From positions 62,001-126,000 of the forward strand of contig JAAKBF010000131.1 of the NCBI GenBank assembly GCA_012656075.1: a DNA stretch of 64,000 nt, given 5' to 3'. The notes under the pieces were generated by a model that ran no database searches, was not told the DNA's origin, and saw only the letters and a list, made by a program, of their open reading frames with translations. Shown one piece after another: positions 20,716 through 32,660 of this stretch. The stretch comes from Phytophthora hibernalis. Taxonomy: Eukaryota; Oomycota; Peronosporomycetes; Peronosporales; Peronosporaceae. Made by a program: the position numbers and the translations under genes. Within the stretch, counting starts at the first letter, position 1. Every line of letters starts with the position of its first letter.

Positions 20716-23000
20716 TCAATCAGAGACAATGGTCTCTGGGAGACCGTGATAGCGGAAAACGCCATCGAGGAACAGCTTTGCAGTCTGTTCCCCTGTCACC
20801 GTATCGGGGACTGGAGCGAGATGCACCATCTTGCTCGGTCGGCAGACAAACACCAGGATGCCGGTGTTGCCTCTGGCGTCAGCCGGCAGTCCGAAGACGA
20901 AGTCAAGGCTCATTGACTTCCAGCAGTCCGCCGGGACAGGCAGACTCTGAAGAGGAGCCGAAGCGTGGCCCGAGGGCTTCACTCGCTGACATGTTTCACA
21001 TGTTTTGACGTACGTGGCGACCCACTTGTACATGTGGGCCCACCAGAAGTGCATTGACACGGAGAGGAACGTCTTCTCCCGGCCAAGGTGGCCACCTGAA
21101 GGCGTGTCGTGCGCCTCCAGAAGTATGTCATACTTCAGATCTTCGTCGTTCGCCACGACTACCCGAGGAGGGTCGGCTGGATCTACGCGGAAGTAGAGTA
21201 GCCCGTCTGACCACTCATAGCGGTGCAGGCGCGAACGCTGCCGCGGCGAGAGCCATGTCGGTTTGGCGTCCTTACCGGCAGAGAGGTAGCGGACGATAGG
21301 CGCCAGCGTCTCATCGTCTCGATACGCCATGCGTATCCGATCATACAGATCACTCGTGGCTCTCGTAATGTGAGCCAGTTCGTAGTCTGGACGGCGTGAC
21401 AGCGCGTCGGCAAGCACGTTCAGCTTGCCTGGCTTGTATTCAACGCGGAAGTTGTATTCCGCGAAGAATGACAACCAGCGCGCCATCCGCTGTGACAGGT
21501 GTGGCGAATTAGTCGCCGTCCGTAAGGACGCGTGGTCGGTGTAGATCACAAAGGGTGCTGAGCCCAGAAGATGCACCCGGAACTTCACCAGGGCGTATTT
21601 CATTGCGAGGAGATCCTTGTCGTGCACAGGGTAGTTCCTTTCGGCGGCCTTAAGCTGCCTAGATTGGAACGAGATAACTCGCTCGTGTCCTTCCTCATCG
21701 TTTTGCAACAGCGCGCAGCCGATTGCATAATCGGAGGCGTCGCAGACGACACTGAACGGCTTCGACTCGTCCGGCAGAGCCAGGACCGGCGCGCATTGAA
21801 GGCTCGCCTTGATGCTGTCAAACGCGCCCTGGTGGTGGCTTTCCCAGCGCCACTCAATGTCCTTTTTCAGCAAATCGGACAAGGGCTTTGCCAACCCGGC
21901 GTATCCGCACTGTACTTGTGCAAGTAGTTGGCCAAACCCAGCCACCTACGCAGATCCTTTTGGGATCTCGGCGTCGGCCAGGCTGAGATGGCTCGGACCT
22001 TCTCGGGGTCTGCGCGAACGCCGTCGCTGCTGACAAAACAGCCGAGAACCTTGATTTCTTCGGCGGCAAAGACGCGCTCGTCGATGTTGGCATAGAGCTT
22101 GTTGGCTCTCATGACCTCGAACACTCGACGGAGGTGCTCAAGATGCACTTCAATAGCCGTCTTGCCTTCCTCGGCACGGCTATGGACGAAGATGTCGTCA
22201 AAGTACGTCTGCGTGAAGGCGCGCAAGGGTCGGAACAACTGCGTGACCAAGCGATTGAAAGTCGCTGGGGCATTGGACAGGCCCTGCGGCATCACTAGCC
22301 ATTCCCAAAGCACCCCGCTAGGGGTGCTGAACGCGGTGAGCGGTATGTCTCTCTGACGCATCAGGATCTGGTAGTAGATCCAGTGCGCTATATAGCTCAC
22401 AGCCGGCCATGTTGTTTAACAACACATCCTTTCGAGGGATGGGTGTATGGGCCGGCACCGTTGCGCTGTTCAGCTTGCTATAGGCGTGAACCAGACGCCA
22501 CTTCCCGTTCGGCTTGCGAACGCTGAATGTGGGCGTCGAGTGCGGAGACTTTGATTCTCGCACCATGCCTGCCTTCGCCTTGGCGGCAAAGAAGGCATCA
22601 ATGACCTCGCACTGCTCACGGGCAGTGGCCACTGTCTGGTGACGCAGTATTTGGTGCCAGGAACGAGGTCAATCTCGTGCCGCACTCCTCGATCCGGAGG
22701 GAGTTGGGATGGTGGGTCCTTCGACACCACATCCGAGAATTCCCGGACCAAGGCGTAGGCCGGATCATTCGGGTTCTTGAGAATATCAGAACCCAAGCGC
22801 GTTGCGCGCTGCTTCCTGAACTCCTCCAGGACGTCCTCGTCCATTACAGAGGAAGAGTTCGCTTCTTCAGGAGTGGACTCCGGTCGTAGGAGTACCGTCT
22901 CCGAGATCCCGCCGGCCTTTAGATAGGCCAAAAAGTCGCTCATCGACATTTCTTCGAGATTCAGAAGCTCTGGTATCTCTGGCAGGGTCTCTAGTTGCAC
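20716..23000 (-). pseudogene. pol: RT, RNase H and integrase N-terminus of Gypsy E
   Basis: The pre-RT region (LETLPEIPELLNLEEMSM) is followed by RT: PPDRGVRHEIDLVPGTKYCV, KWRLVHAYSKLNSATVPAHT, WLVMPQGLSNAPATFNRLVT and catalytic YFDDIFVHSR at about 22198. RNase H: FSVVCDASDYAIGCALLQ, YPVHDKDLLAMKYAL, VIYTDHASLR, and NVLADALSRRPDYEL, so the Asp/Glu/Asp set is present. Integrase: zinc domain HLGREKTF...CETCQRVK and SLDFVFGLPADARG. Frame changes near 22620, 22390 and 21900 disrupt RT, and a TGA follows ETIVSD at 20716. Confidence 0.88.
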
Positions 23001-23899
23001 CGACCCGGACTTGACCTTGCGGCCAGTCTCGCCGTCGACGATATGATAGCATTCTTCTGGCGGCGGCCCGAGGGAGCCTCCACCGACTCAAGCTTCGCCC
23101 CGAAGCTTCGGTCTTGACATCTTGTCGAGACACTTGGCGTGATACTCTGTTAGCCACCGCCGTCTTCTGGCGTGGTTCTTCGTTACCCACTGCCTTATCT
23201 TGCCTCGGCACAGCGCCTAGGGTCTGTACTGACCCATGTGGAACTCCGTTACCCACAGTAGAGGCGCCGCTGGCGACCTCCGCGCTGACCACGGTCTCGA
23301 CCTCTTTGGTCTCACGTGGGCTTGTGCCCTCTCGTAGACGGGCTTCGTCCTTCGCGGACTTCGTTGATGCCCATACGGCGCAACAACTTGGTGTGCTGGA
23401 AGATGCTGGCGTTGCATCTTCCCCCGCGGGTCTGGATTTACCCAAGACCCTGGGCTTGCTGCAAGTTCGTTAGCAGCAGAGGCCTCCGCGGTATTCCATC
23501 GGCGTCCATTAGGGCCTCGGGTTCGGACAGAGGTGGGCACACTACTCACCAAGGCTCTGTCAGCAGCCGCAGGCCGGCTAGCTCAATGGCTTTGCCGCGC
23601 CAGTCAATCCAGGGCTCATGCTTTTCGATCCATGTCATGCCCAGGATCAAGGCATACTTGTCCATGTCAAGAACGAAGAATCGTTCAGTCGAGTCGAAGT
23701 CTTCGAACTTGACTCCAAGATCCATAAGGACCTTAGGTACTTCTACCACAGATCCGTTGGTAAGTCTGACTGAGACTTGCCCGTTACCTTTGCTCTCTCG
23801 CAGAGCATCGGCGTATTTGTCCCCATTCCGGGCGACTGATTGGCGGCGTGCAAAGTTCTTGGACGCCCCAGAATCAATCAGAATTCTTAAGCGATGATT
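23001..23899 (-). pseudogene. Aspartic protease and linker of Gypsy E
   Basis: ILIDSGASKNFARRQSVARN sits at about 23880-23820 with the catalytic Asp intact, followed by VSVRLTNGSVVEVPKVLMD and YALILGMTWIEKHEPWIDW. The remainder to 23001 is a low-complexity Arg/Ala/Pro/Ser linker with frame changes, occupying the position of the Ala/Arg repeat linker in D. Confidence 0.7.
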
Positions 23900-25031
23900 C
23901 TATCCCCGTACACTTGCGTGTACTACAAGCAGCCCTCCGCTGCCCTTCTTCGCTTCGAGAGTGCATAGACTCTCAGGGGCTAAACCTCCATGGTGCGCGC
24001 CACCCGCACACCTCTCATGAAAGCTTAGTCTTTCCCAGCAGGGCGCCCCGCCCCTACTGGTTGCCTGCATTCCCTGGCCTTGGGATCGCGGCCTCTGCCA
24101 GCGACCCTTGGGACCAGAAGGGCGAGGAGGGAATCGCCTCCTGTGTCCACCCGCGGGACAGGCACGTTTCATGTGCCTGATCTTGCCGAAGCAACGTATG
24201 TCGTTCTGCTCGGCCAGGCCCAAGTCCATAGGAACAGGACCTCCGCCAGTTCCTTGGCCGGCGCCCGTGGATGAAGAGTGCCAAGCAGACACAGGAGTGC
24301 GAGCCTGTTTGTGGCTGTACTCCTCTTGGAGAGCGACCTGAACGGCCGCTTCCATGGTGTTGGTCTGCACGCGGAATAGTTGTGTGCGTGCGGGACCAAC
24401 TCTCAGACCGTCCATGAACACGGTAACCTTGATGTGTTCCGGTAGGGGTTCCCCACCAGAGATCCCGCGAGTACTCGCATCTCCTGAATATACTCGTGCA
24501 GCTCACGCTTCCCTTGCTTACAGCCGAGGAAGCGAGAGCGCTGGCGATTCTCATAGTTCGCCGGTAGACATGCGGCTCTAAGCTGTTCACACAGCTGGGC
24601 CCATGATGTGAAACATCCGGGGTTGTCGCTTCGCGCGTATACGCCCAAGTCTTGGCTCGGCCACCGAGATTGGAGAGCGCGAAAGCGACTCGAAGTTGCT
24701 TGGACGAGAGAAGGGCTGCGTTCATGGCCAGCTCGACTTCTCGCGTCCAGAAGTGAAGGTTTTCACCTTCCTTCCTGTCATATGACTGAACCTTCAGCCT
24801 CAACGGCTTGGGCTGCATCGGCCTTGGCTCCGAAGGCCGGGCCTGCAGGTTGCCCTGCACATGGGCGATGAGCCCTTGTTCATAAGCGTCGAACGCACTC
24901 ACGCATTCGACCTGCTCGACATGTGTTGACATAACCAAGCTCTGCAAGGCATCTCTTCCGAAGATGCCTGCCATCTTCCGGACCGACTCGAACTGCGAGT
25001 CGGTCAAGTGAGGAAACTCACTGCGATCCAT
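23900..25031 (-). pseudogene. gag: Gag of Gypsy E
   Basis: MDRSEFPHLTDSQFESVRKM at 25031 matches the D gag start (FPHLTD). The capsid core includes FWTREVELAMNAALLSSKQL, VAFALSNLGGRAKTWAY and RFLGCKQGKRELHEYIQEMR. The nucleocapsid motif is damaged: IRCFGKIRHMKRAC lacks the second Cys of CX2CX4HX4C. Frame changes near 24650 and 24420 split it. Confidence 0.78.
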
Positions 25032-25091
25032 GTTGGCTCACTTCTTGAGACCACAGAGGATCAGGTAGTTCAATCTACCCGCGTAGGCGTA

Positions 25092-25113
25092 GGATTGACT
25101 ACAAGTGCTACCA
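25092..25113 (-). other. Primer-binding site of Gypsy E
   Basis: On the minus strand it reads TGGTAGCACTTGTAGTCAAT plus CC, two bases after the LTR end. It is the same as in D, supporting one family. Confidence 0.65.
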
Positions 25114-25115
25114 AG

Positions 25116-25548
25116 TGTGACGGGGCACACAAGCATCTTGCGTGAGGAAGCGTAGCTTCAAGAGTATACAAACTCTTAGTGGACGGCAGTTCACAAGCTC
25201 CTGGTCTGCGGGAGCTGAGTGGCTAGAATAGCGTAGTTTAATGACTGAGTGTATTTATAGGTGTACCTTAAATTGGCATGTAATACAATTTCTAAGTAAC
25301 CTATAGTTTGTAATATGAATGGTACGTCGGTGACGTGGCCCTGGTGTGTCCACACCATAAGTGACGTGAGTCGATGTGTATCCATCTTAGAAGAGTGACC
25401 CTGTCACTCTTCTGGTAGCCTCGCAACATAAAAGCTAAAGAGCGTCCATGGTTGGCTCACAGCCAACCGGTACCATGTATCATGGACTCTAAAGAGTGAC
25501 ATCCGTCACTCTTTATGTAACTGGTACACGTCGGTGTACCCCGTTACA
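25116..25548 (-). repeat. 5' LTR of Gypsy E with a cluster of hairpins
   Basis: 433 bases; in element orientation it starts TGTAACGGGG and ends CCCCGTCACA, as in D. The part at 25391-25548 (plus numbering) contains AAGAGTGAC/GTCACTCTT (25391-25411), GGTTGGCT/AGCCAACC (25450-25468) and AAAGAGTGAC/GTCACTCTTT (25491-25514), all perfect inverted repeats with 3-4 base loops. It abuts directly on the long-TIR element at 25549. Confidence 0.8.
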
Positions 25549-26715
25549 GTAAGCCAAAACGAGAGTGATTGAGGTGCGGGCTGGTTAGAAAGCGCTAAGC
25601 TGCCGGTGCATTCCCAAGGAAGTGAAAGAAAGCGCCTTGGGCCAGGTCGCGCGAATTCAAACGATCGTTTGACCGGGTATGGCAGGTCTGAATCACCAGG
25701 CCACTTTACAAGAGGAAATCTCTCACTCTACCACTATTAAGCTAATCGTGGTATGAAAGACACTCTTAAAAATGGTAAGGTGAGGGAATGTTTCAAGTAT
25801 AGTGAAACTAGCATAAATGTATTGGAATGATTAATCAAAGTTTTGGTGATTCCGAATCACCCCATTAACCGTACCCCATCAAATCAACTACAACTACATG
25901 TACATACCGGTATACACCAAAACCTGGTTATTACGTGTACATCGCAGCGTCCCGGGGCGTTGTCTACGTGGACATCTGTACAGCACATGTAGATTGTCTT
26001 GACCAGCACCACCACAAACCATCATCAGTTGATCAGGGCCAGGGGGCATGCGACAGCCGCTACCGCGGATCCTTTCGGACCAGGACCGATCTCGCCGAGC
26101 ATTTTACTGGAGCTAGTCGCTCCGAGCGACATGCTGCTCAGCTTGGTCACCAAGTTGGTGCACCGTTATCGCAAGAGCCGGGTGTCGGGGGACCCATAAT
26201 GGATTCCATTCCGACCAGCAGCGTTGGCCTCTTTTTCGCGTTGGCCTGCGGACGCAGCCGTGAGTAACCTGGCACCTGGCAACTCGATCAGAGCAGACGC
26301 GATCACCTGGCTGTCATGGGGATCCAGACATAGCCGCGATTGCGCTTCAAGGCGGCTTGAGCTGGGCGAGTGTATTTGTGGCCCACATTAAATATATTAC
26401 GGGTGTCCTTTGTGGCCCACATTAAATTTATTCTTAAAACTCCCACGTAACATTGGGTTTCCTCTTTTATGCGTGTAAAAAGTTTTTCGGAACACGCTGC
26501 CTCATTTCGGTGATATTAATAATTCGGCAAGGCTTGATTTGATGGTTAGGGTTAACGGGAGCAATTCAGCCAAAACTCGGTCAAACGATCGTTTGAATTC
26601 GCGAGACCTCGCCCAAGACGCTTTCATTCACATTCACTTGCTTGGGCATGCACCGGCAGCTTAGAGCTTTCTAATCAGGTCGTGCATGCCCCAATTGCCC
26701 TTGTTTTGGCTTACC
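25549..26715. mobile_element. 1.17 kb non-autonomous DNA transposon with terminal inverted repeats of about 126-137 bases
   Basis: 25549-25674 and the reverse complement of 26579-26714 align along their whole length, starting GTAAGCCAAAAC and passing TTAGAAAGC, CTAAGCTGCCGGTGCAT, CTTGGGC and GCGAATTCAAACGATCGTTT-GACC. The right copy has about 7 extra bases. The repeats are long, as in Mutator-like or foldback elements. The interior has only short frames and a tandem pair of GTGGCCCACATTAAAT units at 26370-26435. The Gypsy E LTR touches its left terminus, so a target duplication cannot be checked. Confidence 0.7.
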
Positions 26716-27035
26716 TAGAGCTTTTGATCCTCTCGAGACTCTTTCCCTTTCAGGATTTGAGTGTCATGACACCCGTCCTCAAAATATTGCAATCATTCAG
26801 TACATGTATCACTTACTTTCGGTAACAGCAACACGTTCCAAAGTTTTGTTTCAATTGGTGTGGATCACCAACACCACCTGTGGCAGCAGATGCTTCGCTT
26901 GGCTGTGTGCACCTTCTTGAGGCTGTCGCTGTCGCAGTGTCCGCCCGGAACTTCTGATCATGGATTCACTCCCTCGCTCGCGCTGTCCGACTCAGCGTCT
27001 GCGTTGTTGCAGTCGTTGCAGCGCAATGAGGAAGG

Positions 27036-27055
27036 AGCCTCATTTCAAAATCGAC
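27036..27055 (+). promoter_or_regulatory. Oomycete Inr plus FPR-like core promoter of the NPC1 gene
   Basis: CCTCATTTCAAAATCG at 27038-27053 fits the oomycete initiator (TCATTY) directly followed by the flanking element (CAWTTT-like CAAAAT). It lies about 92 bases upstream of the ATG at 27132. Assignment rests on consensus match only. Confidence 0.45.
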
Positions 27056-27131
27056 CGGCACTTGAGCAAGCAGCGCGAGAGTTCGGCTAATTAGGGTTTA
27101 CCTGCTTGCTCCCTTCTACACATCCGTGGAT

Positions 27132-30100
27132 ATGCGCATCTCGACCTTCACGGCACTGCTGCTGCCTCTGGGCGCGGCTCAGTCCGCCACCAGCTCCGGC
27201 TCGGGCGTGTCGTCCGCCTCCAGCTACGTGCCCTGGACGCTCGCCGACAACGCGACCAACCTGGCGTTGATCGAGTCGCAGCTCACTATGTGCACGTATT
27301 CCAAGGTGGAGGAGTGCATCCAGAGCCCAGAGCTCGTGCACGAACTCGGAATACTTGTGCGCGCGCCAGGCCACTGCGTCGCGTTCGACTCGTCCTACGT
27401 CAACGTGACCACAGCGATGGCCGCTATCCCCAACCGCTACTACCCCACGTCCGTCGAGGACGCGTACGACGCGGGCTTCTCCAACAAATTCTCCGAGTGG
27501 TCGGACTCGAACCGCGAGCAGTTTGAGGTGGATTGCCCCCTGCTGTACAACGAGACCATCACCCAGGGTGATGACATGCTCTGCTGCACCGAGTCCCAGT
27601 ACACGGGCCTGTCCACGCAGGTCCGCATGATCCCGGGCCTGTGCTCGGCCTGCAAGGAAAACCTGCGCAACATTTTCTGCCAGTTCACGTGCAGCCCCAA
27701 CAACAGCCTCTTCATCGACGTCAGCGAGGTGCGCATCATGACGGGCGACGACGAGCACGAGGGCGCCGTCTTCCCCGCCGTCGAGGAGCTCACGTACTAC
27801 GTGGGCAACGACTGGATCCGGGACATCTACGACTTCTGCGAGGACGACAGCTCCTTCTCACTGCTGTGCAACCCAAACCAAGACTGCCACGACGGCTACG
27901 GCCTCATGGAGTACATGGGCAAGTATGCCTACAACAGCATCGGCTCCCCACTGCAGATCAACGTGACGACCATGGACAGGGTGGACGAGGTCTCGCAGAT
28001 GACTGAGTTCTGCCACTGCGACAACGTCAACGCGACCAATTGCATCCTGCCCATGAACAACAAAATGACGTCATGTGTGGGCGTCTGCGGCTCTCTGTGC
28101 GCTGTGAGCTCGGACGATACCCGAACGTACTCGGAGGCTTGCTATGGTGCAGTGACGACCGTTGCAACTTCCGCCTCGGGCAGTGACAGCGCCGGCTCCG
28201 ACTCGGACTCGACGTGGGCGGAGCTGAACGACTACCTGGCCACCAACATCCCAGTGTCGGACTGGACGACGCTCAACTACTTCCTCGTCGTCTTCGGCGG
28301 AGTCGTCGCCCTGCTGCTCATCGTGGGCTTCATCGTGGCTGGATGCCGCGAGCGTAGGTCTCGAATTCCCAACCCGCACACTGGCACGCCCCACGTTGGA
28401 CCGTACACGCCTGAGGTTCATGGCGTGGCCCATGCCATGGAGTCGAACACCAAGCGTCTAAGCTACTTGGATGAACTCTTGACGAACAAACTGCACGCGT
28501 GGGCTCTGTACGTCTCCAAGGGCAACCGACCCAAGAAGATTATCCCCATGGTGCTGTGCGTCGTCGCAGTCTGCGTCGTTGGTCTCTACAATATCGACAT
28601 CGAAACCGACCCGATCAAACTATGGGTGTCCACTTCCAGTACGTCGTACCAGCAGCGCCAACACTATGGTGAGATTTTCAACCCTTTCTACCGTTCGGAG
28701 CAGGTCATTTGGTGCCCAAGGACGGCGGGAACATCTACCGCTCGTCGATTTTGAAGGAGGCCATCCGCGTCCAGAATGTGGCGGCTGACGTGACGTACAC
28801 TTCGGACGATGAAACAATTGCGCTGGATGACATTTGCTGGAAGGCCACAGGCACGGGTTGCACCGTCAACTCCATCACGCAGTACTTCCAGAACAACATG
28901 GAACACTTTGAGTTCTACGAGAAGTATGGCCTGGAGATGGAGCACTTCAGCAACTGCTTGTACTCCCCGACGACGTCCGACGTGGCGCTTTGTACTGAGC
29001 TGAAGAACGCGTTGGAGGATGGCGACTCGCTCCCTCGACGATGAGTGATTGTCCGTGCTTGTCGACCTTTGGCTCACCGATGAACCTTTACAACACGTAC
29101 CTTGGTGGTTTCCGACGGTGCTGAGAGTAACTACACGTTGTTCCTGGAGTCGACGGCGTTTGTCTCGTCGTATCTGAACTACAACTATGCTGATGACGAC
29201 AAAAACGAACCTGCGATCAAGTGGGAGCGTGAGTACATCAAGACGATGAAGGTTGCGGCTGCTGCGAACACGGTGTTTGACGTCTACTTCTACGCGGAGA
29301 TTTCTGTCAATGACGAGGTTGACGCTGAGTCAAGCAATGGTATGGGTCCTGTGGCGTTGAGCTACTGCTTGATGATTATCTACATTTCGCTGGGTATCAA
29401 TCGCATTAAGTTCAGCCGTCAATTCTTCGTCTCGTCCAAGATCGTGGCCGGCTTCTGTGGCGTAATGAGTATTGTGTGCGGTGTCGCTTCGACGATCGGC
29501 ATCTACATGTGGTTTGGCGTCAAGCTGCAGCTGATCATCATGGAGGTGGTTCCCTTCCTGTCGCTGGCTATCGGTGTCGACAATATTTTCTTGATCATTC
29601 ACGCTATGACCGAGAAGGAGGACCAAATGCGGCGCGAGCAGCCGAACCTCTTCATTGGTTTGGAGCACAACCCGAAGGCCATCGAGGAGATTACTTCGAC
29701 GATCCTGTCTGAGAGTCTGGCGTACATTGGCCCTAGTATCTTCATGGCCTCGGCGGCCGAGTCGGTGGCGTTCGCGTTTGGCTCCATCTCGGCGATGCCT
29801 GTTGTGCTGTGGTTCGCTGCCATGGCATGTTGTGCTGTAGCGATCAATTTTTGCTTCCAGATGACTCTGTTCCTGTCTGTTCTTACGCTGGACAAGCGTC
29901 GTGAACTGAGTGGCAAGTATGATATCATTTTCAAGCGTGCCTCCTCCGTGAGATCGCAGGCGTCTGCCACTGGTCCGGAGACTCAACAAACATCGCAACC
30001 GCTTGTGTCGATGGAGCCCAAGACCCCGGAGCAGAGGATGCGCGTGCTTCCATGACTGCCGAAAACCGCACGCTCACGGACGTGTTGGATTACTGTGTGG

Positions 30101-31539
30101 ATGTCTACGCGTCGATTTTAACCTACAAGATTGTGAAGCTCATCGTGCTGTTGGCGTTCCTCGCGTGGACATTGTGGTCGATCTACTCGATGGAGTCGTT
30201 GGACCAGGGTCTCCCACAGAAGGAGGCCATGCCGTCCGACTCGTATATGATCGAGTACTTCAACGCGCTTGATGTATACCTGGCAACGGGTGTCCCTGTG
30301 TACTTCATTATTGAGACTGGGTACGGACGCAACCCGGACACTTGGTCGCTGAACGATGAGAGCGTTGAGTCAATTTTCTGCAAGTCCAAGGACATCTGTG
30401 GCACGTACTCCATCCCCAACGTCATGAATGCGCTGGCTAACCATGGTGACAAGACTGTTACCCACATCAGCCCTGGCACGACCTATTCCTGGATGGACGA
30501 CTTCTGGGGCTTCGTGAACCCGGACAGTGAGTGCTGCCGTGTGGATACTGATGGCGACTACGTCCCTATCGAGACTGGCAATGACACGTATACGTCTCTG
30601 CGTTCGGATGACGACACATGCCTCGCTACGTCGGTGACCATCCCGCCTGTGCCGGAATCCCAGTACATGTCGCTCTTCAGCATGTTCGCGACGGCTAGTG
30701 CCGGCACATCGTGCTCTTACGGTGGTGGTTCGATCTACCGTGGCCAGTTCAGCATTGACACGGAGCCCATTCCGACTGTCAACTCTTCAACGCCTGCGGT
30801 GAGACTCAACAGCAGTGGCTACGGTGACGAGATCACGGCTTGGTCGTACATGGTGACGGGTACGTCGAACCCGACGCAGCAGCGCTACATCGACTCGTAC
30901 AAGCAGAACCTTGCGGCGGCTGACTGGATCAGCGAGAAGACCGGCGTGGACATCTGGGTGTACTCGTTGACATATGTGTACTTTGAGCAGTACCTGACGG
31001 TGGTCGACGATGCGTACAAGCTTATTGGTTTGGCGCTGGCGGCTATTTTCGTGATCACGACGCTGTACCTGGGCAATGTGTTCTACTCGCTGACGATCGC
31101 TCTGATGGCAACGAACCTGGTGGTGCTCGTGTTGGGTCTGATGCAGCCTCTGGACATCATGTTGAACGGACTGTCGGTGGTGAACCTGATCATTGCAGCT
31201 GGTATTGCGGTGGAGTTCTGCGGGCATTACGTGCGGTTCTTCGCAAAGGCACAAGGCACGGGTGACGAGCGAGCTCGTGATGCCCTTCGCCAAGTGTTTA
31301 CGTCGGTGTTGTTTGGCATTACCATCACGAAGGTCATCGGTCTGAGTGTTCTGACGCTTGCGGACTCGCGCGTGTTCAAGAAGTACTACTTCCGTATGTA
31401 CATGGTGGTGGTTCTTTGCGGCGTGCTTAATGGTTTGCTGCTGCTACCTGTGCTGCTCAGCACAATCACCGACGTGAGGAACTTCTTTTTCGCAGGGGAT
31501 CTAAAAACGAGTTGCCTTCGGCGCCTGTTACCCGGGTAG
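27132..31539 (+). CDS. NPC1: NPC1-like sterol transporter (Niemann-Pick C1 / patched family)
   Basis: About 1,468 residues without introns. The signal peptide MRISTFTALLLPLGAAQS precedes the Cys-rich sterol-binding N-terminal domain; CSACKENLRNIFCQFTCSPN near residue 180 is diagnostic. TM1 is at about 380 (FLVVFGGVVALLLIVGF). The sterol-sensing domain (about 740-930) has VVPFLSLAIGVDNIFLIIHA and SESLAYIGPSIFMASAAESV. The C-terminal RND half has VNLIIAAGIAVEFCGHYVRF and YFRMYMVVVLCGVLNGLLLL. It should move sterol out of late endosomes and vacuoles; oomycetes of this group take sterols from hosts. Four single-base breaks (near 28708, 29033, 29108 and 30047) each lie in a 2-4 base run, and changing the run length by one gives NPC1-like text such as EQVILVPKDGGNIY and YNTYLGGSDGAESN. 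Confidence 0.92.
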
Positions 31540-32131
31540 ACTAGGTCAAGTTCTGTAGTAACGTTAAATACTTTAAATTCAATATTAGAGAATGGATCAA
31601 TTTGAGGGTTTTAGACTTAAATTCCGAACTTAAGCCGTAAACAACGATAAGCCGTAACCTTTTTGTAACCCTTTAGCCCGCAAGATGGGATTACGAAATT
31701 TTCATATGAGTGTAGGTCGTCCAAAAGCTACAGACAACAACAGAAAAATGGCGTTATCGAGGGCCCCTGTTGCGACATGTTGATTTTTGTCTTACTCCAG
31801 ACCAGATGCTCCAAAACTACACTTCAAACAAGTCGTCTGGACGATCATCAAGCCACTTTAATAGAGGGAATGGGACCAAATTCTCACACCTTACCTTTTT
31901 AAGAATGACATTTGACATCCAACTTTCGGTATGAAAATGACCCGAGTTTGTGGGTGACTTTCGATTAGTAAAGTGGATTCATAGCTGGTTCAGCACCGAA
32001 TGTGCCTAACAAACGAGCTGGCGTAGAAGAAGCGAAGTATATTCCGTTAAAGCAGAGACTGGTCGTGTTTACAGGTTAAATGTTCACACCAGGAATACGC
32101 GGCAGCCATTTCAGGGGGCATACCGACTATT
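31540..32131. other. Intergenic, nothing recognised
   Basis: Downstream flank of the NPC1 gene. AT-rich, with no frame of note and no clear terminator motif. Confidence 0.5.
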
Positions 32132-32357
32132 TACTCATGCTGCAAGAAACTGAAGGACTTGAACGCATGCTTTCGTCACAATACCCACACTGCAAGAACT
32201 GAAGGACTTGAACGCATGCTTTCATCACAATACTCATGCAGCAAGTAACTGAAGGACTTGAACGCATGCTTTCGTCACAATACTCATGCTGCAAGTAACT
32301 GAAGGACTTGAACGCATGCTTTCGTCACAATATTCATGCTGCACGTAACTGAAGGGC
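32132..32357. repeat. 50-bp minisatellite, about 4.5 copies
   Basis: The unit contains GAAGGACTTGAACGCATGCT followed by TTCGTCACAATACTCATGCT and GCAAGTAACT. GAACGCATGC starts at 32161, 32210, 32260 and 32310, giving periods of 49, 50 and 50. Copies differ by a few substitutions and one deletion; the last decays after 32345. Confidence 0.85.
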
Positions 32358-32660
32358 TGTCAAATGTAAATCACAGCAAAACAAAGACTGAGGTGAAATA
32401 ATGTACCAGCTACTTCTAGGGGGCTGTTATTAATAATGTTTCACTAGATTTCATCGACGACCGAGGACCGTTTGTATTTGCTCCAGCGTTTTACCGGGGC
32501 AAGAAAGAGGTTGCAAGGTACGGCTGCTACATATTTTACATGTATTAATAATACGTATGATATTATATTGGTACATGTGGTGTAGCTAATTGCCTCTCGC
32601 CGCCGCTGCTGTCGCCACTGCTGCTTTCGTGATTGACAAGCAGAATCCCGTTGGAGAGAA

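Larger units (their letters stand above)
19945..25548 (-). mobile_element. Ty3/Gypsy LTR retrotransposon E with chromodomain-like tail (3' LTR missing)
   Basis: Minus-strand order: 5' LTR 25548-25116, primer-binding site, gag, protease, RT, RNase H, integrase, C-terminal chromodomain-like tail. It is the same family as D but keeps the RNase H/integrase linker that D lost. No 3' LTR is found: the sequence ends tail to tail against D across a coiled-coil fragment. Several frame changes split every gene. Confidence 0.85.

Noticed and set aside
26860..27090. Small frame just upstream of NPC1
   Set aside because: Overlaps the putative Inr/FPR promoter and ends 41 bases before the NPC1 start; no homology seen.
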